Positions 14,038-22,867 of a DNA stretch of 64,000 nucleotides are shown here, piece after piece; the first letter of the stretch is position 1, and every line of letters starts with the position of its first letter. Below the pieces are notes generated by a model. The model ran no database searches. It was not told where the DNA came from and saw only the letters and a list, made by a program, of their open reading frames with translations. The translations under genes and the position numbers were made by a program. The DNA is from Azoarcus sp. Aa7 (GTDB taxonomy: Bacteria; Pseudomonadota; Gammaproteobacteria; Burkholderiales; Rhodocyclaceae): assembly GCF_014822185.1 (NCBI RefSeq), contig NZ_QVLR01000104.1, forward strand, positions 1 through 64,000. The letters are read 5' to 3'.

Positions 14038-16723
14038 TGGCGACCTCGGTAGGCAAGGTGAATGAGAAGATGGTACCCCCTTCCGGATTGGAGTCCACAA
14101 TCAATCGCCCGTCATGAAATTCGATGATGGAGCGGCAGATGTTGAGGCCCATCCCCATGCCTTCCGTCTTGGTCGTATAGAAGGGCGTGAACAGGTGGCC
14201 GCGCTCCTCCTCGCCGATGCCGTGGCCGCGGTCGACCACGGCCACTTCGACCGCCCTCGGCCCCAGCGCGCGTGCGCGCACCGTCAACACGCGCTGCTCG
14301 GGCGGCAGGTCGGCCATCGCGTCGATGCCGTTCTTGACCAGGTTCAGGACGACCTGCTCGATCATGATGCGGTCCGCGAACACCGGCGGCAGGTCGGGAG
14401 CGACCTCCGGTACGATCCGCGAACTCATGCGCCGGGCGTCGATCTCGGCGAAACCGATCGCGTCGTCCAGCACGTCGGAAATCTGCACGCCGCTGCGGCG
14501 CGGCTCGCTCTTCTTCACGAACTCGCGGATGCGGCGGATGATCTTGCCGGCGCGCTCGGCCTGGAAGCTCGCCTTCTGCATCGCCGCCAGCAGGTCCTCC
14601 TCGCGCGCGGTGCCGCCCTGGATGCGCGTCACGCAACCCATGCAGTAGTTGGCGATCGCCGACAGCGGCTGGTTGAGCTCGTGCGCGAGCGTGGACGCCA
14701 TCTCGCCCATCGTGATCAGGCGCGAGGTGCGCTGCAGGCGCTCGGCCTGCTGGCGCGAGACTTCCGCCGTCTGCTTGCGCTCGGTGATGTCGGTCGCGAT
14801 GCCCATGCGCACGATGCGCCCGTCCACCCAGCGCGTCGCGTGCTCGCGCACGTGATACCAGCGCCCGGACAGCGGATGCTGCAATTCGCCGTCGAACAGC
14901 TCGCGCGGCAGGTCGGCGGCGGTCAGTCCGCGCGGGTCGACCGGGTAGTCGCCGCGCTCGGGCTGCGGCACGGCGACGCCGCGCACGGTCCGTCCGACGG
15001 CGTCGAAGCCGTGGATGCTCTTGAACGCGCGGTTGGCGAACAGGATCTCGTCCGTGCGCGCATCGGCGACGAACACCGCGGCTTCGAGACCGTCCAGCAC
15101 CGCCTCGAAGCGCTCGTGCGCCGCCTCGAGCGCGGCGCGGATGCGCTTCGGCTCGGTGATGTCGGTGACCGAGGCCATCCAGCCAGTCTGCACGCCGTTG
15201 GCGTCGATCAGCGGCGAAAGGTAGAAGCGCGCGTCGAGGCGCTCGCCGTTCTTGCGCCGGATGTGCATCTCGAAACCGCTCGGGGGCGCGTGTCCCTGCA
15301 GGGTCAGGTCGAGGTTGTGGCTGCACAGTTCGAGCTCCTCGGGCGCCCAGTACGGGAAGGGCCGGGTCGCGCCGAGGAGCTCTTCCTGCTCGAAGCCGAC
15401 CATGCGGCAGAAGGCGGAGTTCACATAGATGATCCGGCCCGTGAGGTCGATCGCGCGCATGCCGGTCATCACCGACTCTTCCATCGCCTTGCGGAAGGCG
15501 GACTCCGCCCGCAGCGCCTCCTCGCCCGCCTTGCGGCCGGTGATGTCGTGCGCGACGGCATACACCAGCTTTTCCTCGCGCACGGGGTTGATGCTCCAGT
15601 CGAGCCAGCGGAAGCTGCCGTCGGCGCAACGGCAGCGGATCTCGAAGCTGACCGGCTGTCCGTCCGCCAGCCGACGCAACTGCTCGACCGCGAAAGGCAC
15701 GTCGTCGGCATGCACGATATCGAGCAGCGGCCGCCCGGGCAGCTCGTCCGGCAGGTAGCCGAGGATGCGCTCGAACGCCGGATTCGCGCGCCGGAACACA
15801 CCGTCGAGACCGACGATGCACAGCAGGTCGAGCGACAGGTTGAACAGCCGGTCGCGCTCCTTCTCGACGCGTACGCGCTGCTGCACGTGGGTGCGTAGCA
15901 GCCACAGCGTCCACAGCACGATCACCGACAGACTGACGATCATCGCCGTCGGCAGGGCCTGCGGCAGCTGGCTGGGGGTACGAAAGGCGGTTGCGCGCAG
16001 CACGAGGCCGGTACCGGGGGGATCGAGCGGTATCGAATACGAGATCGACTGGTCGAGGTCCACGACGCTGGAATTCACCGCCAGCGTCTCGCCCTGGGCA
16101 CCGATCAGCGCGAGGTGGTATTTCTCGCCGAACCAGCTCGGCACGAGATACTGCAGCACCCGCTCGATCGAATACACGCCGACGATCGCACCGAGGAATT
16201 CGCGCCCGTGCCGCACCGGCACGAACACTTCCAGCATGAAGCGCTTGCCTGGCGTCTGATAGGCCTCGCCGTAGCTTGCGTGCGCCGAGTCGCGGGCCCG
16301 GTAGAACGTGGCCGCCTGGATGCGGGACAAGGCGTCGCCCGCCAGCCAGTCCGTGGTATCGAAGGGTGCCGTCCAGCGCACGAGTTCCTCCGGGCCGACC
16401 CAGGCGACGTTCACCAGTTCGCCGTTATTGGCGATGTGCTGATTGGCGCGGACCTGAAAACCGTTCAGATCCAGCGTCGAGACGGCCAGGTCGCGCGCGA
16501 GCTGGGTCAGAAATTCCTCCGTGCCCTGCATGTGCAGGCGCATCGTCTGTTCCGCCCACTGCACGTCGCGGGCGACCGCATTGCGCTGCGTTTCGGCGTC
16601 GCGCAACTGGAGCAACCACACCAGGCCCAGCATCGTGAGCGCGAAGATGCCCACCGCCACGTAAGGGGCGGTCCAGTACAGGCGGGTCCGCGCAAGGCGG
16701 CCGGATTCGGCAGAGTCGGACAT
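14012..16723 (-). CDS. Membrane PAS-domain sensor histidine kinase, FixL/DctB-like
   Basis: 903 residues from MSDSAESGRLARTRLYWTAP; an in-frame start 20 codons upstream is less likely. Membrane segment 1 is at ~18-38, a periplasmic sensing region of ~225 residues follows (GKRFMLEVFVPVRHGREFLG is Cache-like), and membrane segment 2 is at ~265-290. Then come three PAS domains near 305, 430 and 555 (NPAFERILGY; NSAFCRMVGF; NRAFKSIHGF). The H-box is HELNQPLSAIANY, the N-box VLNLVKNGIDAM, and the G-boxes DRGHGIG and GMGMGLNICRSII. The large periplasmic domain argues for an external ligand, perhaps through the divergent binding protein. Confidence 0.92.
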   Translation of the reverse strand: MSDSAESGRLARTRLYWTAPYVAVGIFALTMLGLVWLLQLRDAETQRNAVARDVQWAEQTMRLHMQGTEEFLTQLARDLAVSTLDLNGFQVRANQHIANNGELVNVAWVGPEELVRWTAPFDTTDWLAGDALSRIQAATFYRARDSAHASYGEAYQTPGKRFMLEVFVPVRHGREFLGAIVGVYSIERVLQYLVPSWFGEKYHLALIGAQGETLAVNSSVVDLDQSISYSIPLDPPGTGLVLRATAFRTPSQLPQALPTAMIVSLSVIVLWTLWLLRTHVQQRVRVEKERDRLFNLSLDLLCIVGLDGVFRRANPAFERILGYLPDELPGRPLLDIVHADDVPFAVEQLRRLADGQPVSFEIRCRCADGSFRWLDWSINPVREEKLVYAVAHDITGRKAGEEALRAESAFRKAMEESVMTGMRAIDLTGRIIYVNSAFCRMVGFEQEELLGATRPFPYWAPEELELCSHNLDLTLQGHAPPSGFEMHIRRKNGERLDARFYLSPLIDANGVQTGWMASVTDITEPKRIRAALEAAHERFEAVLDGLEAAVFVADARTDEILFANRAFKSIHGFDAVGRTVRGVAVPQPERGDYPVDPRGLTAADLPRELFDGELQHPLSGRWYHVREHATRWVDGRIVRMGIATDITERKQTAEVSRQQAERLQRTSRLITMGEMASTLAHELNQPLSAIANYCMGCVTRIQGGTAREEDLLAAMQKASFQAERAGKIIRRIREFVKKSEPRRSGVQISDVLDDAIGFAEIDARRMSSRIVPEVAPDLPPVFADRIMIEQVVLNLVKNGIDAMADLPPEQRVLTVRARALGPRAVEVAVVDRGHGIGEEERGHLFTPFYTTKTEGMGMGLNICRSIIEFHDGRLIVDSNPEGGTIFSFTLPTEVASDRTVRRT

Positions 16724-16945
16724 CGGAATGCGGAGCAGGCGGCAGGATCGGACGACAGACGGCCAACACGCGCACCTGCGCACACGGCCCGGTCCGCCGC
16801 AATTGTCATGGCGGCGGCCCGGCTGCGTCAGTCGGGTTTTCCCCTAAACCCTCACTCCGCACGACGCTTCGGGTTTTCGCCAATTCTGCCGGATCGACGC
16901 CGAACGTACATTGGGGGCCTTGCCGACCCGACGTGAGATTTCCGC

Positions 16946-18124
16946 GTGCTTCGCCTGACCCTTGCACTGCTGTATCTCCTCGCCCTCCCCGCACTGGCGG
17001 CCGATCCCGTACGTATCGGGGTGTCCGGGCCGTTCACCGGCGGATCCAGCCCGATGGGCATCTCCATGCGCGAAGGCATCCGCATCGCTGCCGCCGAACT
17101 GAATGCGAGAGGCGGCGTGCTCGGCCGGCCGATCGAACTGGTGGAGCGCGACGACGAGGCGCGCAATGAACGCGGCGCGCAGGTCGTACAGGACCTCATC
17201 AACAAGCAGCGCGTCGTCGCCGGGCTGGGCATCGCCAACACCGGCGTCGCGCTCGCGACCCAGCGCTTCTACCAGGAGGCGCGCATCCCGGTGATCACCT
17301 CGGTGGCGACGGGTTCGGTCGTCACGCAGCAATTCCTGCCCCCGCAGCATCCCGACAACTTCATCTTCCGCGTCTCCGCCAACGACACGATACAGGCGGC
17401 GATGATCGTCACCGAGGCGGTCGACCGGCGCGGCCTGAAGCGCGTCGCAATCTTCCATGACGCAACGAACTACGGCCAGCTCGGACGCGAGGACCTCGAA
17501 CGCACGCTCGCCGAGCGCAGCTTGAAACCGGTCACTGTCGAGCGCTTCAATCTTCAGCAGACCGACATGACCATGCAGCTGCGCCGTGCGCGCGACGCCG
17601 GCGCCGAGGCGATCCTGACCTACGGCATCGGGCCGGAACTCGCGCAGATCGCCAACGGCATGGCGCGCATCAACTGGCGCGTGCCGCTGATCGGCAGCTG
17701 GACGCTGGCGATGTCGAATTTCATCGACAACGCCGGCCCCAACGCCGAAGGCGCACGCATGCCGCAGACATTCATACCGGAACCGACGAGCCCGCGTCGC
17801 AAGGCCTTCATCGAGGCGTGGCGCGCATCGACCGGCAGCGGGCGCATTCCGGTCCCCCCCGCCGCCGCGCAGGGGTATGATTCGCTCCTTCTGCTCGCAG
17901 CAGCGATCCGCCAGGCAGGCACCACCGATGGCGACCGCGTCCGCGAGGCGCTGGAAAACCTGAACGAGAAGATCGAGGGCGTGGTCATGACGTATCGCAC
18001 CCCCTTTTCGAAGGACCGCCACGAAACGATCACCAGCGTCCATGATATTTTCATGGGCGAGGTACGCGACGGTCGCGTTGTGTTTGCCTACGATGATGAC
18101 CGTCGCAGGGCATCGGGCCGCTAG
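16946..18124 (+). CDS. ABC-type branched-chain amino-acid-like substrate-binding protein, orphan
   Basis: 392 residues. GTG start, signal peptide of ~19 residues ending ALAA, then a type I periplasmic binding fold (Peripla_BP_6): VRIGVSGPFTGGSSPMG, GGVLGRPIELVERDDEARNE, GLGIANTGVALATQRF, VITSVATGSVV, TMQLRRARDAGAEAILTYG. Relatives bind branched-chain amino acids, amides or aromatic acids for LIV-type transporters. No permease or ATPase gene is near. It is divergent from the sensor kinase gene, with 222 bases between starts, so it may deliver a ligand signal to that kinase; inference. A strong terminator follows. Confidence 0.85.
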   Translation: MLRLTLALLYLLALPALAADPVRIGVSGPFTGGSSPMGISMREGIRIAAAELNARGGVLGRPIELVERDDEARNERGAQVVQDLINKQRVVAGLGIANTGVALATQRFYQEARIPVITSVATGSVVTQQFLPPQHPDNFIFRVSANDTIQAAMIVTEAVDRRGLKRVAIFHDATNYGQLGREDLERTLAERSLKPVTVERFNLQQTDMTMQLRRARDAGAEAILTYGIGPELAQIANGMARINWRVPLIGSWTLAMSNFIDNAGPNAEGARMPQTFIPEPTSPRRKAFIEAWRASTGSGRIPVPPAAAQGYDSLLLLAAAIRQAGTTDGDRVREALENLNEKIEGVVMTYRTPFSKDRHETITSVHDIFMGEVRDGRVVFAYDDDRRRASGR

Positions 18125-18147
18125 CCCCTCCGCATCCCGCTTTCCGA

Positions 18148-18197
18148 ATCGGCCGGGAGATCTTCCTCTCCCTCCCTTTCTCCCGGCCGATTTTTTT
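18148..18197 (+). terminator. Strong intrinsic terminator after the binding-protein gene
   Basis: A perfect 13-bp stem, ATCGGCCGGGAGA (18148-18160) with TCTCCCGGCCGAT (18179-18191), an 18-base pyrimidine loop and eight T at 18190-18197. It separates the binding-protein gene from the aceE promoter. Confidence 0.9.
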
Positions 18198-18345
18198 CCC
18201 GCCTCCCCCCGGGCGAACCGTCTGTTCCCCGCCGCACCCACGCTCCTCACGCCCACCGCGAACGCACCCGATGCCGTTCGCAGCGCGGCTTTCCGTGCGC
18301 TTTCCGCGTGCCCGTTTCCATGCCCGAAATGAGCACTCGAGGTTA

Positions 18346-18374
18346 TTGCACATCCTGAAATCTCGTTTTAGAAT
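18346..18374 (+). promoter_or_regulatory. Sigma70-type promoter of aceE-aceF-lpd
   Basis: TTGCAC (18346-18351), 17 bases, TAGAAT (18369-18374), with a 5' leader of ~105 bases before the aceE start. The remaining stretch 18198-18345 holds no gene or clear motif. Confidence 0.65.
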
Positions 18375-18483
18375 GCGAAAAATGCTGCTCGACGACCTCG
18401 ACCGGCGCCTTACGGATTCGACCCGAATCACCGAGCCAGGGCGGATTCGCCAAACCGCGAAGCTCAACACAAGGAGACAGAGC

Positions 18484-21153
18484 ATGGCCGCGACACCCAA
18501 CGTAACGCTGCAGACCGACCCGGACACCGTGGAAACCCAGGAATGGCTGGACGCCCTCCAGGCCGTCGTCGCCAATGAAGGCCAGGACCGCGCGCATTTC
18601 CTGATCGAGAAGCTGATCGAAGCCGGCCGCGAGGAAGGCATCGACATCCCCTACTCGGCGACGACGCAGTACATCAACACCATCCCCGCCAGCCAGCAGC
18701 CGAAGTACCCGGGCAACCCGGACATGGAGATCAAGCTGCACTCCTACATCCGCTGGAACGCGATGGCGATGGTGGTGCGTGCGAACAAGCACACCAACGT
18801 TGGCGGCCATATCGCTTCTTTCGCCTCCGCTGCAGCGCTCTACGACGTGGGTTTCTCGCACTTCTGGCGTGCTCCGTCCGCCGAACACGGCGGCGACCTG
18901 ATCTTCTTCCAGGGCCACTCGGTCCCGGGCGTCTATGCCCGCGCATTCATGCTCGGCCGCCTGACCGAAGACCAGATGGACAGCTTCCGCCAGGAAGTCG
19001 ACGGCAAGGGCATCTCGTCCTACCCACACCCGTGGCTGATGCCGGACTTCTGGCAGTTCCCGACGGTGTCGATGGGCCTCGGCCCCCTGTGCGCGATTTA
19101 CGCCGCGCGCTTCATGAAGTACATGGATTCGCGCGACATGGCCAAGGCGCAGGACCGCAAGGTGTGGGCCTTCCTCGGCGACGGCGAGACCGACGAGGTC
19201 GAATCGCTGGGCGCGATCGGCATGGCCGGGCGTGAAAAACTCGACAACCTGGTCTTCGTCATCAACTGCAACCTGCAGCGCCTGGACGGTCCGGTGCGCG
19301 GCAACGGCAAGATCATCCAGGAACTGGAAGCCGAATTCCGCGGCGCCGGCTGGAACGTCATCAAGCTCGTGTGGGGCACGCACTGGGATTCGCTGCTGGC
19401 GCGCGACACCAAGGGCCTGCTGAAGAAGCGCATGATGGAATGCGTCGACGGCGAGTACCAGACCTTCAAGGCGAAGGATGGCGCCTACGTGCGCGAGCAC
19501 TTCTTCAATACGCCGGAACTGAAGGCGATGGTCGCCGACTGGACCGACGATGAGGTGTGGGCACTGAACCGCGGCGGCCACGACCTGTTCAAGATCTTCT
19601 CCGCCTACAAGGCTGCGGTCGAGCACAAGGGCCAGCCGACACTGATCCTCGCCAAGACCGTCAAGGGCTTCGGCATGGGCCAGGCCGGCGAGGCGATGAA
19701 CATCTCGCACCAGCAGAAGAAGCTCGACGAAGAGGCGATCCGCCGCTTCCGCGACCGCTTCGGCCTGCCGGTGCCCGACGACGAGCTCGCCGAGCTGCCC
19801 TACCTGAAGTTCGCCGAGGATTCGCCCGAATACAAGTACATGATGGAGCGCCGCGTGTCGCTGGGCGGCTTCCTGCCGCAGCGCCGCCGCACGGCCGACG
19901 CACTGCCGGTGCCGGCACTGGACACGTTCGCCGCGCTGCTGAAGGCGTCGGGCGAAGGCCGCGAACTGTCGACGACGATGGCGATCGTGCGCATCATGAA
20001 CACGCTGCTCAAGGACAAGCAGATCGGCAAGAACATCGTCCCGATCGTGCCCGACGAGTCGCGCACCTTCGGCATGGAAGGCATGTTCCGCCAGTACGGC
20101 ATCTGGAACCAGCAAGGCCAGAACTACGTGCCGGAAGACCATGACCAGCTGATGTTCTACAAGGAATCGAAGACCGGCCAGGTGCTCCAGGAAGGTATCA
20201 ACGAAGCCGGCGCGATGGCCGACTGGATCGCCGCCGGTACCGCCTACTCGGTGCACGGCGTGCAGATGGTGCCGTTCTACATCTTCTATTCGATGTTCGG
20301 CCTGCAGCGCACGATGGACCTGTGCTGGGCGGCTGCGGACCAGCGTACCCGCGGCTTCCTCATCGGCGGCACCGCCGGCCGCACCACGCTGAACGGCGAA
20401 GGCCTGCAGCACGAAGACGGCCACAGCCTGCTGCTCGCCAACATGATCCCGAACTGCATCAGCTACGACCCGACCTTCCAGTACGAAGTCGCCGTCGTCG
20501 TGCAGGACGGCATGCGCCGCATGTTCGCCGAACAGCAGGACGTGTACTACTACATCACGGTGATGAACGAGAACTACGAACATCCCGAGATGCCTGCCGG
20601 CGCCGAAGCCGACATCGTCAAGGGTATGTACGCGTTCAAGAAGGGTGGTGAAGGCAAGCTGCGCGTGCAGTTGCTGGGTTCCGGCACCATCTTCCGCGAA
20701 GTCATCGCCGCGGCCGACTTGCTGAAGAACGACTGGGGCGTCGAGGCCGACATCTGGGGCTGCCCGAGCTTCAACGAACTGGCCCGCGACGGCCAGGACG
20801 CCGAGCGCTGGAACATGCTGCACCCGATGGAAGCGCAGCGTCTGTCGCACGTCGAGAAGTGCCTGAAAGGCACGACCGGCCCGGTGATCGCCGCGACCGA
20901 CTACATCCGCATGTTCTCGGAGCAGATCCGTCCCTTCGTCAAGCGCACCTACTCGACGCTGGGCACCGATGGTTTCGGCCGCTCGGATACACGGGAAAAA
21001 CTGCGCCACTTCTTCGAGGTGGATCGTCACTGGGTCACGGTCGCCGCGCTGAAGGCACTTGCTGACGACGGCCTGATCGAGCGCGACAAGGTGGCCGCCG
21101 CGCTGCTGAAGTACAACCTCGATCCCGCCAAGCCGAACCCGATGAGCGTCTGA
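18484..21153 (+). CDS. aceE: Pyruvate dehydrogenase E1 component, homodimeric type
   Basis: 889 residues, full length for AceE. It decarboxylates pyruvate with thiamine diphosphate and transfers the acetyl group to the lipoyl groups of E2. Seen are YINTIPASQQPKYPGNPDME near the N-terminus, GGHIASFASAAALYDVGFSH, the TPP motif GDGETDEVESLGAIGMAGRE ending with NCNLQRLDGPVRGNG, KTVKGFGMGQAGEAMN, and the C-terminal domain with TEGL-like TTLNGEGLQHEDGHS. The ATG at 18484 follows AAGGAG by eight bases; in-frame starts further upstream lie in the promoter. It heads the aceE-aceF-lpd operon. Confidence 0.97.
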   Translation: MAATPNVTLQTDPDTVETQEWLDALQAVVANEGQDRAHFLIEKLIEAGREEGIDIPYSATTQYINTIPASQQPKYPGNPDMEIKLHSYIRWNAMAMVVRANKHTNVGGHIASFASAAALYDVGFSHFWRAPSAEHGGDLIFFQGHSVPGVYARAFMLGRLTEDQMDSFRQEVDGKGISSYPHPWLMPDFWQFPTVSMGLGPLCAIYAARFMKYMDSRDMAKAQDRKVWAFLGDGETDEVESLGAIGMAGREKLDNLVFVINCNLQRLDGPVRGNGKIIQELEAEFRGAGWNVIKLVWGTHWDSLLARDTKGLLKKRMMECVDGEYQTFKAKDGAYVREHFFNTPELKAMVADWTDDEVWALNRGGHDLFKIFSAYKAAVEHKGQPTLILAKTVKGFGMGQAGEAMNISHQQKKLDEEAIRRFRDRFGLPVPDDELAELPYLKFAEDSPEYKYMMERRVSLGGFLPQRRRTADALPVPALDTFAALLKASGEGRELSTTMAIVRIMNTLLKDKQIGKNIVPIVPDESRTFGMEGMFRQYGIWNQQGQNYVPEDHDQLMFYKESKTGQVLQEGINEAGAMADWIAAGTAYSVHGVQMVPFYIFYSMFGLQRTMDLCWAAADQRTRGFLIGGTAGRTTLNGEGLQHEDGHSLLLANMIPNCISYDPTFQYEVAVVVQDGMRRMFAEQQDVYYYITVMNENYEHPEMPAGAEADIVKGMYAFKKGGEGKLRVQLLGSGTIFREVIAAADLLKNDWGVEADIWGCPSFNELARDGQDAERWNMLHPMEAQRLSHVEKCLKGTTGPVIAATDYIRMFSEQIRPFVKRTYSTLGTDGFGRSDTREKLRHFFEVDRHWVTVAALKALADDGLIERDKVAAALLKYNLDPAKPNPMSV

Positions 21154-21175
21154 GCGCGCGAGGGAGACAAAGAAC

Positions 21176-22855
21176 ATGAGCCAAATCATTGAAGTGAAAG
21201 TCCCGGACATCGGCGATTTCGACGAAGTGCCGGTCATCGAGCTGTTCGTGAAAGTCGGCGACACCATCAAGGTCGACGACGCCATCGCGACACTCGAATC
21301 CGACAAGGCGACGATGGACGTGCCCTCGTCGGCCGCCGGCGTCGTCAAGGAAGTGCTGGTCGGTCTCGGCGACAAGGTCGGCGAAGGCAGCGTGCTGATC
21401 AAGGTCGAAACCGCCAACGGTGCTGCGCCCGCAGCTCCGGCAGCGGCCGCCGCCCCGGCACCCGCTGCTCCGACCCCGGTTGCTGCCGCGGCAGCGCCTG
21501 CACCGGCCGCGGCGCCGGCCGCCGCTGGTCCGATCGAAGTCACCGTGCCGGATATCGGCGACTTCTCCGACGTGCCGGTGATCGAGCTGTTCGTGAAGGT
21601 CGGCGACACCATCAAGGTCGATGACGCCATCGCGACGCTCGAATCCGACAAGGCGACGATGGACGTGCCCTCGTCGGCCGCCGGCGTCGTCAAGGAAGTG
21701 AAGGTCAAGCTCGGCGACAAGGTGTCGATGGGCGCCGTGCTGATCGTCGTCGAAGGCGCCGGTGCAGCACCCGCTGCTGCCGCTCCGGCACCGGCCGCCG
21801 CTCCCGCACCCGCCTCGACCCCGTCGGGCGCTGTCCCGGCTGCATCGACCGCTGCATTCGGCCAGTCGGCGCTGTCGGCGCCCGCCGTCGCCGCGCCGGC
21901 CGCGCCGTCTGCGGTCACGCTCGGCGGCAAGGTGCATGCGAGTCCGTCGGTGCGCGCTTACTCCCGCGAACTGGGTGTCGATCTCGCGCAGGTCAAGGCG
22001 ACAGGTCCGAAGGGCCGCGTCCTGAAGGAAGACGTCACCACCTTCGTCAAGGGCGCCATGCAGACCGGCGTCGTTCCGGGCAAGGCTGTGGCCGCCGCCG
22101 CGGTCGGCAGCCTCGGTGGCGGGCTGGATCTCCTGCCGTGGCCGAAAGTCGATTTCTCCAAGTTCGGCGAAGTCGAATCCAAGCCGCTGTCGCGTATCAA
22201 GAAGATCTCCGGCCAGAACCTCGCCCGCAACTGGGCGATGATCCCGGCGGTGACCTATCACGAAGACGCCGACATCACCGACCTGGAAGCCTTCCGCGTC
22301 CTGATGAACAAGGAGAACGAGAAGTCGGGCAAGAAGCTCACGATGCTCGCCTTCATCGTCAAGGCCTCGGTGCGTGCGCTGCAGGAATTCCCCGAGTTCA
22401 ACACCTCGCTCGACGGCGACAACCTGGTCTACAAGAAGTACTTCAACATCGCGTTCGCGGCGGATACGCCGAACGGCCTGGTCGTGCCGGTCATCAAGAA
22501 CGCCGACAAGAAGAGCGTGTTCGAGATCGCCGCGGAATCTGGCGAGCTGGCGAAGAAGGCGCGTGACGGCAAGCTCGGCCCGGCCGACATGTCGGGTGCG
22601 TGCTTCACGATTTCCTCGCTGGGCGGCATCGGCGGCACCTACTTCGCGCCGATCGTCAATGCACCGGAAGTCGCGATCCTCGGCGTCAACAAGTCGGTGA
22701 TGAAGCCGGTGTGGGACGGCAAGGCTTTCGTGCCGCGCCTGACCCTGCCGATGTCGCTGACCGCCGACCACCGCGTCATCGACGGCGCGCTGGCGACCCG
22801 CTTCAACGTCTATCTCGCGCAACTGCTGGCCGACTTCCGTCGGGTCATGCTGTAA
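21176..22855 (+). CDS. aceF: Dihydrolipoamide acetyltransferase (PDH E2) with two lipoyl domains
   Basis: 559 residues. Two lipoyl domains (~3-76 and ~120-193), each with the lipoyl-Lys motif ESDKATMDVPS, are joined by Ala/Pro-rich linkers. A peripheral subunit-binding domain (~245-280: VHASPSVRAYSRELGVDL) and the CAT domain (~325-559) follow, with the catalytic motif DHRVIDGA near the C-terminus. It makes acetyl-CoA from the acetyl-lipoyl group. At the DNA level the two lipoyl segments are nearly identical (94 of 96 bases between 21260-21355 and 21605-21700). Its stop lies in the lpd ribosome site (TAAGGAGG). Confidence 0.97.
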   Translation: MSQIIEVKVPDIGDFDEVPVIELFVKVGDTIKVDDAIATLESDKATMDVPSSAAGVVKEVLVGLGDKVGEGSVLIKVETANGAAPAAPAAAAAPAPAAPTPVAAAAAPAPAAAPAAAGPIEVTVPDIGDFSDVPVIELFVKVGDTIKVDDAIATLESDKATMDVPSSAAGVVKEVKVKLGDKVSMGAVLIVVEGAGAAPAAAAPAPAAAPAPASTPSGAVPAASTAAFGQSALSAPAVAAPAAPSAVTLGGKVHASPSVRAYSRELGVDLAQVKATGPKGRVLKEDVTTFVKGAMQTGVVPGKAVAAAAVGSLGGGLDLLPWPKVDFSKFGEVESKPLSRIKKISGQNLARNWAMIPAVTYHEDADITDLEAFRVLMNKENEKSGKKLTMLAFIVKASVRALQEFPEFNTSLDGDNLVYKKYFNIAFAADTPNGLVVPVIKNADKKSVFEIAAESGELAKKARDGKLGPADMSGACFTISSLGGIGGTYFAPIVNAPEVAILGVNKSVMKPVWDGKAFVPRLTLPMSLTADHRVIDGALATRFNVYLAQLLADFRRVML

Positions 22856-22867
22856 GGAGGCCGCGCC

